A stretch of 36,436 nucleotides of DNA from Caldifarciminota bacterium (GTDB taxonomy: Bacteria; Hydrothermota; Tepidihabitantia; SM23-42): contig CP070795.1 of the NCBI GenBank assembly GCA_020343455.1, positions 860,218 through 896,653 of the forward strand. The letters are read 5' to 3'. The notes under the pieces were generated by a model. That model saw only the letters and a program-made list of their open reading frames with translations. It did no database searches and was not told the origin of the DNA. Position 1 is the stretch's first letter. Each line of letters starts with the position of its first letter. This document shows, piece after piece, positions 9,452-17,130 of the stretch. The translations under genes were made by a program, and so were the position numbers.

Positions 9452-9617
9452 CAGCAAATCCGAAATCCGGAATCCCAAACAAATCCTAATTCCCAAAACT
9501 CACAACACATTCATTGCTCTGCAAATCCGTGCGAGACAGATCTCGCCACGCCTTGTTTTGAACATTCGAATTTTGGATTTGCGTATTGTTTGGAATTTCG
9601 ATATTGGAGATTAGAGT
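9452..9617 (+). repeat. Imperfect palindromic interspersed-type repeat
   Basis: The left part (9455-9500) is an AT-rich run of AATCCGAAATCCGGAATCCC type. The right part (9565-9616) is an imperfect reverse complement with GGATTTGCG and GTTTGGAATTTCG. In the middle, 9528-9550 forms a strong hairpin: CGTGCGAGA-CAGA-TCTCGCCACG with one bulged C. No credible protein fits. The AAATCCGAAATCC motif resembles short dispersed palindromic repeats found in many uncultured bacterial genomes. It separates hdrB from hdrA and could affect the transcript there. Confidence 0.6.
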
Positions 9618-9641
9618 TTGAGCAATAAGGGGGTGATCAAG

Positions 9642-12095
9642 ATGCCGAAGGACGATTTGAAGATCGGAGTATTTGTTTGCGAATGTGGTACAAACATCGC
9701 CGGCTCAGTCGACGTCGACAGTGTCGTTGAGGAAGCAAAGAAGATAGGCGGCGTCGTATACAGCAGCAAGAACCGCTACATGTGTTCCGAACCAGGTCAA
9801 GCAGAGATAAAGAAAGCAATAGCAGAAGAAAAACTCGACCGGGTCATTATCGCCGCGTGCTCGCCACGTATGCACGAACCGACGTTCAGGGAATGTGTGG
9901 CCTCGGTCGGACTGAATCCTTACCTCGTTGACATGGCAAATATCCGGGAACAATGCTCGTGGGTTCATATGGGCAACCGTGAAGCCGCTACGACGAAAGC
10001 CAAAGATATCATGAAAGCGTACATTGCCAGAGCGCGATACCTGCAACCGCAGGAGGAAAGGGAAATACCGGTTGAAAAAGCAACGCTGGTCATCGGTGGC
10101 GGGATAGCAGGGATGCAGTCGGCGCTCGATTTGGCCGATGCAGGTTATCAGGTATACCTCGTCGAGAAGGAGCCCTCGCTCGGCGGCTTGATGTCTAAAC
10201 TGGCAAAGACCTATCCGACAATGGACTGCGCGATATGAATACTCGGCCCGAAGATGATGGATGTCGGTCGACATCCCAACATCAAACTCCTGACATATAG
10301 CAAAGTTGAATCGATAAAAGGATATGTCGGTAACTTCGACGTTAAGGTTCTGAAGAAGGCACGTTATGTAGATGAAACTCAGTGTACCGCGTGCGGTGAT
10401 TGCGCCAAAGTATGCCCCGTTGTCGTACCGGATGAATACCAGCAGGGACTGTCATCGAGAAAAGCAATCTATATACCATTCCCGCAGGCTGTACCATCGG
10501 CATCTCTGATCGATATGAACAGCTGTCTCGGCACAAACCCCATTGCATGCGGCAAGTGCGCCGAAAAATGTGACAAGAAATGCATAGACTACGATGCAAA
10601 GGACGAAACGATCGAGTTCAGGGTCGGTACCGTTATCGTAGCAACAGGAATGGATGTATTCGACCCGGTAATTCTGGAAGAATACGGCTACACAAAATAC
10701 GAGAATGTTGTTACGAGTATGGAGTTTGAAAGACTGCTGTCTGCCGGAGGGCCCTCTGACGGACACTTCATCCGTCCGACCGACAGGAAAAGACCGAAGA
10801 CGGTCGGCTTTGTACAATGCGTCGGCTCACGTTGCGAAAGAATCGGTAAACCCTACTGCAGCAATATCTGTTGTATGAACACGATCAAGGACACGCTATT
10901 ATTGAAAGACCACTACCCCGACATACAGGCAAAGGTTTTCTACATTGATATCAGAGCGTTCGGCAAGGGCTTCGAAGATCTATTCGCCAGGAGCAAAGAA
11001 GCAGGCGTCCAGTACATCAGGGGCATTCCCGGAGAGATCGCCGAGGACCCCAAATCCCGCAACCTGAAGGTCCTGGTCGAAGATACTACTTCCAATAAGA
11101 TCGAAGAACATGAATTCGACATGATGGTTCTTTCTGTCGGAGTGACGCCGAGATTCGATATGCCCGAGGTCCAGCAACTACTTACACTATCAAAGACGCC
11201 CGACGGCTTCTTCATGGAAGCACACCCGAAACTCAAACCAGTCGATGCACCATCGACCGGAATATATTTTGCAGGTTGTGCAGAGGCGCCGAAGGACGTC
11301 AAGGACTCGGTAACCCAAGCAAGCGCAGCAGCAGCCAGAGCTGAAACACTGTTATCCGCAGGCAAGGTGAAACTCGAAGCGATCACTTCCACTCTGAATA
11401 CCGATCTTTGCAGGTATTGTGCAACTTGTTCCAGAGTCTGTCCGTACGGAGCATTCACCGTCGATCCCAAGAAGAAAACCATATCCTACATCGAGGCGCT
11501 TTGCAAGGGATGCGGTACGTGCGCCGCAGAGTGCCGGTTTGGCGCTCTGACAATGAAGCATTTTACCGATGAACAGATCATTACTCAAATCGACGCCCAT
11601 CTTGCCAAAGATCCCCAGGAGAAGGTAGTCGTCTTTGCCTGCAATTGGTGCTCTTATGCGGGCGCCGATACATGCGGCGGAGCGCGGCTGCAGTACCCGC
11701 CTAATCAACGCCTGATCCGAACGATGTGCAGTGGCAGGGTAGACGAAAAATTCGTCCTCCACGCGTTCAAAAAAGGCGCGCCCATGGTAGTTGTATCCGG
11801 TTGCCACTACGTCGATTGCCACTATATCGATGCAAACCGCTGGACCCAGAAGAGGGTGGAGAAACTCTGGGACAAACTCGAAAGATGGGGGATCCGGCCC
11901 GAGAGATTGCTCCTCGAATGGATAAGCGCTGCGGAAGGGCAAAGGTTCCAGAAGACCATGCAGGATATCGAAGAACTGAGAAAGAAAGTGACACAGGAAG
12001 AGATCGAACACACGATCAAGGTCCTGACCGAGGAAGAAGAAAAAACCAAGGCAAAAGCGAAGCAGACAGGCGGTAAAGCTCAGAAGAAATCCTAG
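9642..12095 (+). CDS. hdrA: HdrA-MvhD fusion, predicted selenoprotein
   Basis: An 817-residue protein if the UGA at 10236-10238 is read as selenocysteine (U199). Domains in order: N-terminal VCECG Cys domain; Rossmann FAD fold with VIGGGIAG; the [20 protein letters not shown] motif; C248-C251-C254-C258 cluster; the HdrA core with CVGSRC and SNICCMNT; a 4Fe-4S pair (CRYCATCSRVCP, CKGCGTC); and from about 660 a fused MvhD domain with FACNWCSY, MCSGR and GCHYVDCHY. The tail is Lys/Glu-rich. The start is ATG 9642, since AAGGGGGTGATC just before it is nearly the full anti-16S complement. The HdrA flavin is the bifurcation site; the fused MvhD domain takes electrons from a partner not visible here. 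Confidence 0.92.
10236..10276 (+). promoter_or_regulatory. Sec UGA codon and SECIS hairpin in the second hdrA
   Basis: UGA at 10236-10238, then a 20-nt spacer, then GGATGTC-GGTC-GACATCC (10259-10276), a perfect 7-bp stem with a GGUC loop. Compared with the first hdrA, stem position 6 pairs U-A here and U-G there, so pairing is kept. The same frame runs through the UGA with uninterrupted HdrA homology on both sides. Confidence 0.9.
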
Positions 12096-12119
12096 CAGGG
12101 TCACAACCCGGAGGTTTTG

Positions 12120-12290
12120 ATGGCCGAAGTTGAAGAAAAAGATTTCAGATGTTTAAGATGCGGCGCTGAATTCAAGTTGCCGTATACAAAGGGCGTTATG
12201 CAGGAAAGGACATGCCCAAAATGCGGATCAAACAGTGTCCGGCTCGATAGAAAGAAGGAGCAAGCCGCTTCGACAGAAACGGAAAAATAA
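12120..12290 (+). CDS. Small zinc-ribbon protein
   Basis: A 56-residue protein starting with ATG after CGGAGG, 24 nt behind hdrA. It has CLRCGAEF near residue 11 and CPKCGSNSV near residue 37, a CxxC-x(n)-CxxC zinc ribbon, with a charged tail. Small rubredoxin-like or zinc-ribbon proteins often accompany Hdr and other redox operons, but no function can be assigned. The spacing suggests it belongs to the same transcript as hdrA. Confidence 0.75.
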   Translation: MAEVEEKDFRCLRCGAEFKLPYTKGVMQERTCPKCGSNSVRLDRKKEQAASTETEK

Positions 12291-12346
12291 CTCAGTCATG
12301 GGAACGCGACGCAAAAGAACGTCGCAACCGGTGACCCGATACGACG

Positions 12347-12742
12347 ATGAATGACCGCATCCGCCTCAAACAGATAGCAAAAGAAGACACGCGCTATCAT
12401 ATAGAAGCATACATATTCGTGCTCGAAGCGCTGAATTATACGCGCCAGAACCTGAACATTGAAGGCCATGTCACGGGCCGCCAACTCCTCGGAGGGATAA
12501 GAAACCTCGGCCTCGAACGCTACGGCGCCATGTGCAAGATGGTCTTAGAACATTGGGGTATCACAAAGACGATAGATTTCGGCAATATCGTAATCAACAT
12601 GGTGAACACGGGAATATTGAGCAAGACGCCCGAAGACAGCATCGATGATTTCGCCGATGTCTATGACTTCGACGATGCGTTTGTCAAGGGATACCGCGTG
12701 GATATCACAAAGGACAAGAACGAACCCCGCCGGAAAAAGTAA
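12347..12742 (+). CDS. Minf_1886 family protein of unknown function
   Basis: The 131-residue protein fits the Minf_1886 family known from Planctomycetes, Verrucomicrobia and relatives. It has DTRYHIEAYIFVLEALNYT near the N-terminus, then VTGRQLLGGIRNLGLERYG and VLEHWGITKTIDFGNIVINM, ending in a YDFDDAF segment. The function is unknown. The start is ATG 12347; an ATG four bases later is out of frame. It is the last gene before a clear promoter at 12791, so probably the end of the redox operon, although no terminator hairpin was found behind it. Confidence 0.8.
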   Translation: MNDRIRLKQIAKEDTRYHIEAYIFVLEALNYTRQNLNIEGHVTGRQLLGGIRNLGLERYGAMCKMVLEHWGITKTIDFGNIVINMVNTGILSKTPEDSIDDFADVYDFDDAFVKGYRVDITKDKNEPRRKK

Positions 12743-12790
12743 GAAATCGTGTTATTCTGCGCCACAGCACTGGTAAAATGAAAATAATAC

Positions 12791-12818
12791 TTGACAAATT
12801 TGAAATATTGAATAAAAT
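12791..12818 (+). promoter_or_regulatory. Promoter for the 12843 gene
   Basis: TTGACA (12791-12796), a 16-bp spacer, then TAAAAT (12813-12818). It lies in an AT-rich stretch 25 nt before the start codon, with AAGGAGG in between. Confidence 0.75.
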
Positions 12819-12842
12819 TTACAGAATGCAAAAGGAGGAATG

Positions 12843-13316
12843 ATGAAGAAGTTCATGATACTTATTCTGTTGGCGATGATTTTTGTAGCATGCGACTATG
12901 CAAGTGATTCACTGGCATTGCAACCTGATATCGAAATCACCTGGATCAATCCATTGGCATGGCCTACCTTTGCAGGTGACTCGACAACTGCGGCAATGAT
13001 CGATGAGATACACTTTGTGGCCGAGAACTCTCTCGACAGCTACCTGAAGGATTACACCATCGAGTACTACATTAACGATTCGCTCGTTCATGGGCCAACA
13101 TCACCCCTCGCCATCTACGGCAAGATCAGCGGTATTGTCGAACAGGGCGTCGTCGACACGTTCAAACTCCTGAACGTCCCCGTACCTCTTGCCCCGGCGC
13201 GCGATCGCCTGAGCCCAGGAGGAACTGCCAGGGCTGTATTGCGTTTCGTCGCCATCGATGAGTATTTCGAGAACACCGACACGGCCGACGTTTGGTTCGG
13301 TATCTTGATGTTCTAA
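12843..13316 (+). CDS. Putative secreted lipoprotein
   Basis: A 157-residue protein starting with a Lys pair and a hydrophobic stretch ending in FVAC, a plausible though imperfect lipobox, so it is probably anchored to a membrane outside the cytoplasm. The rest has no recognised domain; it is acidic and predicted to be beta-rich, with segments like VDTFKLLNVPVPLAP resembling CARDB/Ig-like surface proteins. ATG 12843 is preferred over ATG 12840 because AAGGAGG ends only one base before the latter. It has its own promoter and a strong terminator after it, so it is a single-gene unit. Confidence 0.7.
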   Translation: MKKFMILILLAMIFVACDYASDSLALQPDIEITWINPLAWPTFAGDSTTAAMIDEIHFVAENSLDSYLKDYTIEYYINDSLVHGPTSPLAIYGKISGIVEQGVVDTFKLLNVPVPLAPARDRLSPGGTARAVLRFVAIDEYFENTDTADVWFGILMF

Positions 13317-13332
13317 GGTAGAGAATTGTCCG

Positions 13333-13363
13333 AAAAAAGGCCGCTCAAAGCGGCCTTTTTTTT
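13333..13363. terminator. Bidirectional rho-independent terminator
   Basis: A stem of AAAAAGGCCGC paired with GCGGCCTTTTT around a TCAAA loop, followed by a run of eight T. The A-run on the left makes it work in both directions. It lies between two convergent genes. Confidence 0.93.
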
Positions 13364-13368
13364 CTAAT

Positions 13369-14769
13369 CTAACGTATTCCGAACACTTTTCTCAACGCTC
13401 TCTCGAATATCTCCAGCCCCATGTGAAGTTCGTTCTCGGTTATGACGAGCGGCGGTATGAAACGCACCGTCGACTCCCCCGCTCCGAGGAGCAGCAGGCC
13501 GTTCTTGAATGCCTCGTAGATGACCGCATTACGCCGGTCTTTCACCGGGACCTTCGATATCGCATCGCCAACGAGTTCCACGCCGATCATCAGACCCTTG
13601 CCACGCACGTCGCCGATGAATTCATAGCGTTCCTTCAAATCCGACAACCGCGCGAGCGCCACGTCTCCGCAACGTGCCGCGTTATCCAGTAACCCGTTCT
13701 CCAATAGATCGATCGTTTTGAGGGCTGCGGCGCAACTCACGGGATTGCCAGCAAATGTCGACGCGTGAGAGCCCGGTTCCCAATCCATTATCCCAGACCT
13801 TGATATGCATGCTCCGAGGGGCAACCCCGAAGCGACTCCCTTTGCCACACAGTAGATGTCTGCTTTCGTACTGAAATGTTCGATCGCGAACATCTTGCCG
13901 GTCCGTCCCATGCCAGACTGGACCTCATCATCGACGAGCAGAATTTCATACTTATCACACAGCGCACGCAGCGCGGGCATGAACCCCGGCGGCGGAACGA
14001 TGTATCCGCCCTCACCCTGGATAGGTTCGATGAACATCGCCGCAACCTCTTCTGGCGGCACGACTTTCTTGAAAAGTACATCATCTATGTATTTCACGCA
14101 GGTCATGTCGCACGAAGGATACTGCAGATTGAAGGGGCAGCGGTAACAGTAGGCATAGGAAACGTGCGTGACGCCGGAAAGAAGCGGAGCAAAGTATTTG
14201 CGCTGCGTCGCTTTTGACGCGGTGAGCGACAACGCGCCGAATGTACGGCCGTGAAACGCTCCAGTGAACGCGATGTATCGTGTCCTCCGTTTGTGATACC
14301 GAGCCAATTTCATTGCGGATTCCACCGCTTCGGCACCCGAATTGCAGAAGAATACCTTCTTGTTCCTTGCACCGGGGACGATTTCCGCCAGTTTCTCGGC
14401 TAGATTTGCCTGATTGGGATAGTAGAAGTCCGTGCCCGACATGTGGAGCAGTTTCGTTGCCTGATCCCTTATTGCCTTGACGACCTCGGGATGGCAGTGA
14501 CCGGTTGAGACAACCCCGATACCTGATGAAAAATCCAGGAAGACGTTGCCGTCGACGTCCGTCACCCACACCCCTTTGCCCTGTTCGATGACTGCAGGGT
14601 AAAAACGCGTATATGACGGAGAGACATATCTCCGGTCCTTATTCAGAATGAGTCTCGCCTTCGGACCGGGCAGCACGGTTCCGATGTTCGGCCTCTTCTT
14701 CGCTATCGCTGCCCGTGAACGGCCGTGCCTCTTCGATACTGTGCGCTTCTTGGAAACAGCCCTTGCCAT
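13369..14769 (-). CDS. Class III PLP-dependent aminotransferase
   Basis: The 466-residue protein is a class III (ornithine/GABA type) aminotransferase. It shows NSGAEAVESAMKLAR (143-157), DEVQSGMGRTGKMFA (281-295), the PLP lysine K310 in VAKGVASGLPLGA, and STFAGNPVSCAAALKT. A Cys-rich insert, C208-C211-C220-C224 (CYRCPF), is typical of a bacterial/archaeal subfamily often annotated as acetylornithine, ornithine or 4-aminobutyrate aminotransferase. The first 30 residues are basic and probably flexible. It lies 17 nt behind the aldehyde dehydrogenase gene, so the pair likely turns an omega-amino compound into a semialdehyde and then an acid. The exact substrate is not determinable. Confidence 0.9.
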   Translation of the reverse strand: MARAVSKKRTVSKRHGRSRAAIAKKRPNIGTVLPGPKARLILNKDRRYVSPSYTRFYPAVIEQGKGVWVTDVDGNVFLDFSSGIGVVSTGHCHPEVVKAIRDQATKLLHMSGTDFYYPNQANLAEKLAEIVPGARNKKVFFCNSGAEAVESAMKLARYHKRRTRYIAFTGAFHGRTFGALSLTASKATQRKYFAPLLSGVTHVSYAYCYRCPFNLQYPSCDMTCVKYIDDVLFKKVVPPEEVAAMFIEPIQGEGGYIVPPPGFMPALRALCDKYEILLVDDEVQSGMGRTGKMFAIEHFSTKADIYCVAKGVASGLPLGACISRSGIMDWEPGSHASTFAGNPVSCAAALKTIDLLENGLLDNAARCGDVALARLSDLKERYEFIGDVRGKGLMIGVELVGDAISKVPVKDRRNAVIYEAFKNGLLLLGAGESTVRFIPPLVITENELHMGLEIFERALRKVFGIR

Positions 14770-14786
14770 AGATTCCTTTGCCCTTA

Positions 14787-16274
14787 CTACTGCCAGGTAT
14801 CGATCTGAGCCTTCTGCAATGCTCCGGAATAGTCGATGTAGACGGTCTTTATCTCAGTGAATATCTCATAGGCAGTCCAGCCACCCTCACGATGGCCGTT
14901 GCCGGTATGCTTCATGCCGCCGAAGGGCAGGTGGCACTCTGCACCTATCGTAGGTGCGTTTATATATACGATACCGGTCTCTGCCAGTTCGATCGCCTTG
15001 TGCGCTCGGTTGAGGTCGTTCGTATAGATGCTCGACGAGAGACCATACACGGTGCCGTTGAGAATTTCCATTGCCTGTTCGAAATTCCTCGCTCTGAGAA
15101 CTGAAAGAACCGGGCCGAAGATCTCTTCCTGGGCGATCCTCATCGTGGGAAGCACATCGATAAATATCGTCGGTTTGTAGAACCATCCTTTGGCACAATC
15201 GCCCTCGGTATGGAACTCACCGCCGGTGATCATTTTGGCGCCCTCTTTCTTCCCTATGTCGACGTAACCGTGGATCGATTCGCGTTGCGATTTGCTCACC
15301 GTCGGACCGACTTCAGCCTCCTCATTCAAACCATTCCCGATTTTTAACCTTTCGGTCCTGGCCTTGAGCATATCGACGAATTTCTCGTAGACCGGTTCTT
15401 CGACGATGAGCCGCGAAGTTGCGGTACAGCGTTGCCCGGTCGTTCCAAAAGCACCCCAGAGCACACCCTCGAGCGCGAGTTCGAGATCGGCATCCTTGAG
15501 CACGACCTGTCCGTTCTTTCCGCCGAGTTCAAGAGAACATCTCTTCAGCGTCTTGCCACACACTTCACCGATACGCATCCCAATTTCGGATGAACCGGTG
15601 AAGGAGATACCGGCAATATCGCTATGATTTAGCAATCCCTCACCGATCTCTCCGCCACCTCCATATACGACATTGAGCACACCTTCGGGCAACCCCGCCT
15701 CGTGCAGAATCTCGGCAAGTTCACCAACGCAGGCCGGCGTATCCGTTGCCGGCTTCACAACGGCCGTATTACCACTCAACAGGCACGGAAAGATCTTCCA
15801 CGAGGGAATGGCGATCGGAAAATTCCAGGGGGTGATCAGACCCCATACACCCATCGGCTCGCGCCGTGTCATACATGATTTATTGGGCAGCTCGGATGGA
15901 AGGGTGTATCCAAAATACTTCCTTCCCTCGATACCGGCATAAAGTGCAGTGTCGATACCTTCCTGCATATCGCCCCTTGTTTCCTTTATCACCTTGCCCA
16001 TTTCACGGGTCATGATCTGCGCCACGTGCTCTTTTTTCTCAACCATTATATCCGCAGCACGCCGCATGATCTCTGAACGCTTAGGCCATGGAACTACCCG
16101 CCACTTCTTATATGCTTTCTTCGCCGCGGCGATCGCCAAATTCAGATCCTCGACATTTGATTTCGGAAAGACACCAACGACTTCATCCCAGTTTGCAGGA
16201 TTCCGGTTCTCGAATGTCCGGCCCGACTTTGAATCCATCAATTTGCCGTTAATAAGGTTCTGATATTTCTTCAT
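14787..16274 (-). CDS. NAD(P)-dependent aldehyde dehydrogenase
   Basis: The 495-residue protein is full length for the ALDH superfamily. It has TPWNFP (N151), ELGGKN (E249, general base), FGTTGQRCTATSR (nucleophile C283) and QEEIFGPVLSV. The Cys context and the C-terminal HLPFGGMKHTGNGHREGG resemble semialdehyde dehydrogenases of the 2-oxoglutarate-semialdehyde and ALDH7-like groups. It oxidises an aldehyde to the acid in the cytoplasm. AGGAGG lies six bases before the ATG. It is first in a two-gene operon with the aminotransferase, which supplies a likely semialdehyde substrate. Confidence 0.92.
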   Translation of the reverse strand: MKKYQNLINGKLMDSKSGRTFENRNPANWDEVVGVFPKSNVEDLNLAIAAAKKAYKKWRVVPWPKRSEIMRRAADIMVEKKEHVAQIMTREMGKVIKETRGDMQEGIDTALYAGIEGRKYFGYTLPSELPNKSCMTRREPMGVWGLITPWNFPIAIPSWKIFPCLLSGNTAVVKPATDTPACVGELAEILHEAGLPEGVLNVVYGGGGEIGEGLLNHSDIAGISFTGSSEIGMRIGEVCGKTLKRCSLELGGKNGQVVLKDADLELALEGVLWGAFGTTGQRCTATSRLIVEEPVYEKFVDMLKARTERLKIGNGLNEEAEVGPTVSKSQRESIHGYVDIGKKEGAKMITGGEFHTEGDCAKGWFYKPTIFIDVLPTMRIAQEEIFGPVLSVLRARNFEQAMEILNGTVYGLSSSIYTNDLNRAHKAIELAETGIVYINAPTIGAECHLPFGGMKHTGNGHREGGWTAYEIFTEIKTVYIDYSGALQKAQIDTWQ

Positions 16275-16359
16275 GAATCCTCCTGTCCCTTGTATCTATT
16301 CTGTGGTCAGATAACCTGAAATTGTTCAAAAAGCCAAAAAAAAAATCCGCCTTCCCTAT

Positions 16360-16387
16360 ATTATAGCGATTATATAGACAAAGTCAA
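16360..16387 (-). promoter_or_regulatory. Promoter for the aldehyde dehydrogenase operon
   Basis: On the minus strand: TTGACT (16387-16382), 16 bp, TATAAT (16365-16360). The leader to the start codon is about 80 nt. Its -35 box is one arm of an inverted repeat shared with the divergent promoter. Confidence 0.75.
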
Positions 16388-16392
16388 CATCA

Positions 16393-16421
16393 TTGACTAT
16401 CTTCCACCTCTGTGCTATAGT
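16393..16421 (+). promoter_or_regulatory. Divergent promoter for the 16450 gene
   Basis: TTGACT (16393-16398), a 17-bp spacer, TATAGT (16416-16421). The -35 boxes of this and the opposite promoter face each other across 5 nt. Confidence 0.65.
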
Positions 16422-16449
16422 AGTGCGCTCACCAAAGGGAGGAATTGCC

Positions 16450-17034
16450 ATGAAAATAGTTTTGCTATTCATACCAGCCATGCTGTTTTTCATCAACTGC
16501 CGCACTGAGCACGCCCAGGATTATCATCCGCTGGCGGTCGGCCTTCAATGGGAATATTCCGTGACCCAGACCGATACGGTAACGATCGCCGGCATCCAGG
16601 TTTCTACGATCACCGCTGCAGTTTCATCACCCTATGGCACGTTATTTGAACAGGTCACATCCACTGACTGGGAGGATACATCCACGGCTGCCTGGCTCGA
16701 CACGTCATACCTTCAGGAGAATGATGGCAATGTTCTCTTCTATAATGACCTCAACGACTCTGAACCTGACACCCTGCTCGTACTGCCCCTTGTCCTCGGA
16801 AATACCTGGACCGTGCGTACCGAGCCGTGGGGAGACATGACCGGCGAGGTGCTTGGTCTCGAGGAGGTATCTGTTCCGGCCGGTACATTCACCGAATCTT
16901 GGCGTATCCGGTATACTGGATTAGATGATACCGGCTACAGCTGGTTTGGGCCTGATGTCGGTCTTGTCAAACACGAAGCGGCTAGTCCCGCGTCCGCCTT
17001 CTTAAAGGAGTTGACAGACTTCAGCACTCCGTAG
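16450..17034 (+). CDS. Putative secreted lipoprotein
   Basis: A 194-residue protein. The N-terminus (MKIVLLFIPAMLFFINC) is a short basic start, hydrophobic core and Cys, a likely lipoprotein signal although Asn before the Cys is unusual. The body is predicted beta-rich with HPLAVGLQWEYSVT, which resembles secreted bacterial proteins with a WxY pattern, and ends with YSWFGPDVGLVKHE. No enzyme motif is seen. The ATG at 16450 is chosen because GGGAGG precedes it and the signal peptide starts there. It is transcribed divergently from the aldehyde dehydrogenase operon. Confidence 0.75.
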   Translation: MKIVLLFIPAMLFFINCRTEHAQDYHPLAVGLQWEYSVTQTDTVTIAGIQVSTITAAVSSPYGTLFEQVTSTDWEDTSTAAWLDTSYLQENDGNVLFYNDLNDSEPDTLLVLPLVLGNTWTVRTEPWGDMTGEVLGLEEVSVPAGTFTESWRIRYTGLDDTGYSWFGPDVGLVKHEAASPASAFLKELTDFSTP

Positions 17035-17130
17035 GCTGCCCTCCCAAGGGAAACTGCGGAATAATACATATCAACACATATGTGATAGCCACCTTACAGC
17101 AGCGCATGCTGGCGAAACCCTTGAACGGTG

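Noticed and set aside
9432-9614. 60-residue open frame overlapping the end of hdrB
   Set aside because: It lies in the palindromic repeat; the amino acids only mirror the AATCC-type repeat, and there is no ribosome site.
9618-9641. TTG start eight codons before ATG 9642 for the second hdrA
   Set aside because: The near-perfect Shine-Dalgarno lies between the two, so it serves ATG 9642.
11352-12104. 250-residue open frame antisense to the second hdrA
   Set aside because: Low-complexity product opposite a strongly conserved gene; no ribosome site.
12298-12354. 18-codon frame MGTRRKR before the Minf_1886 gene
   Set aside because: Too short, with no ribosome site; it could be a leader peptide but nothing supports it.
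17086-17118. CAGC-GCAT-GCTG palindrome as a terminator for the 16450 gene
   Set aside because: Four-bp stem without a T-run.
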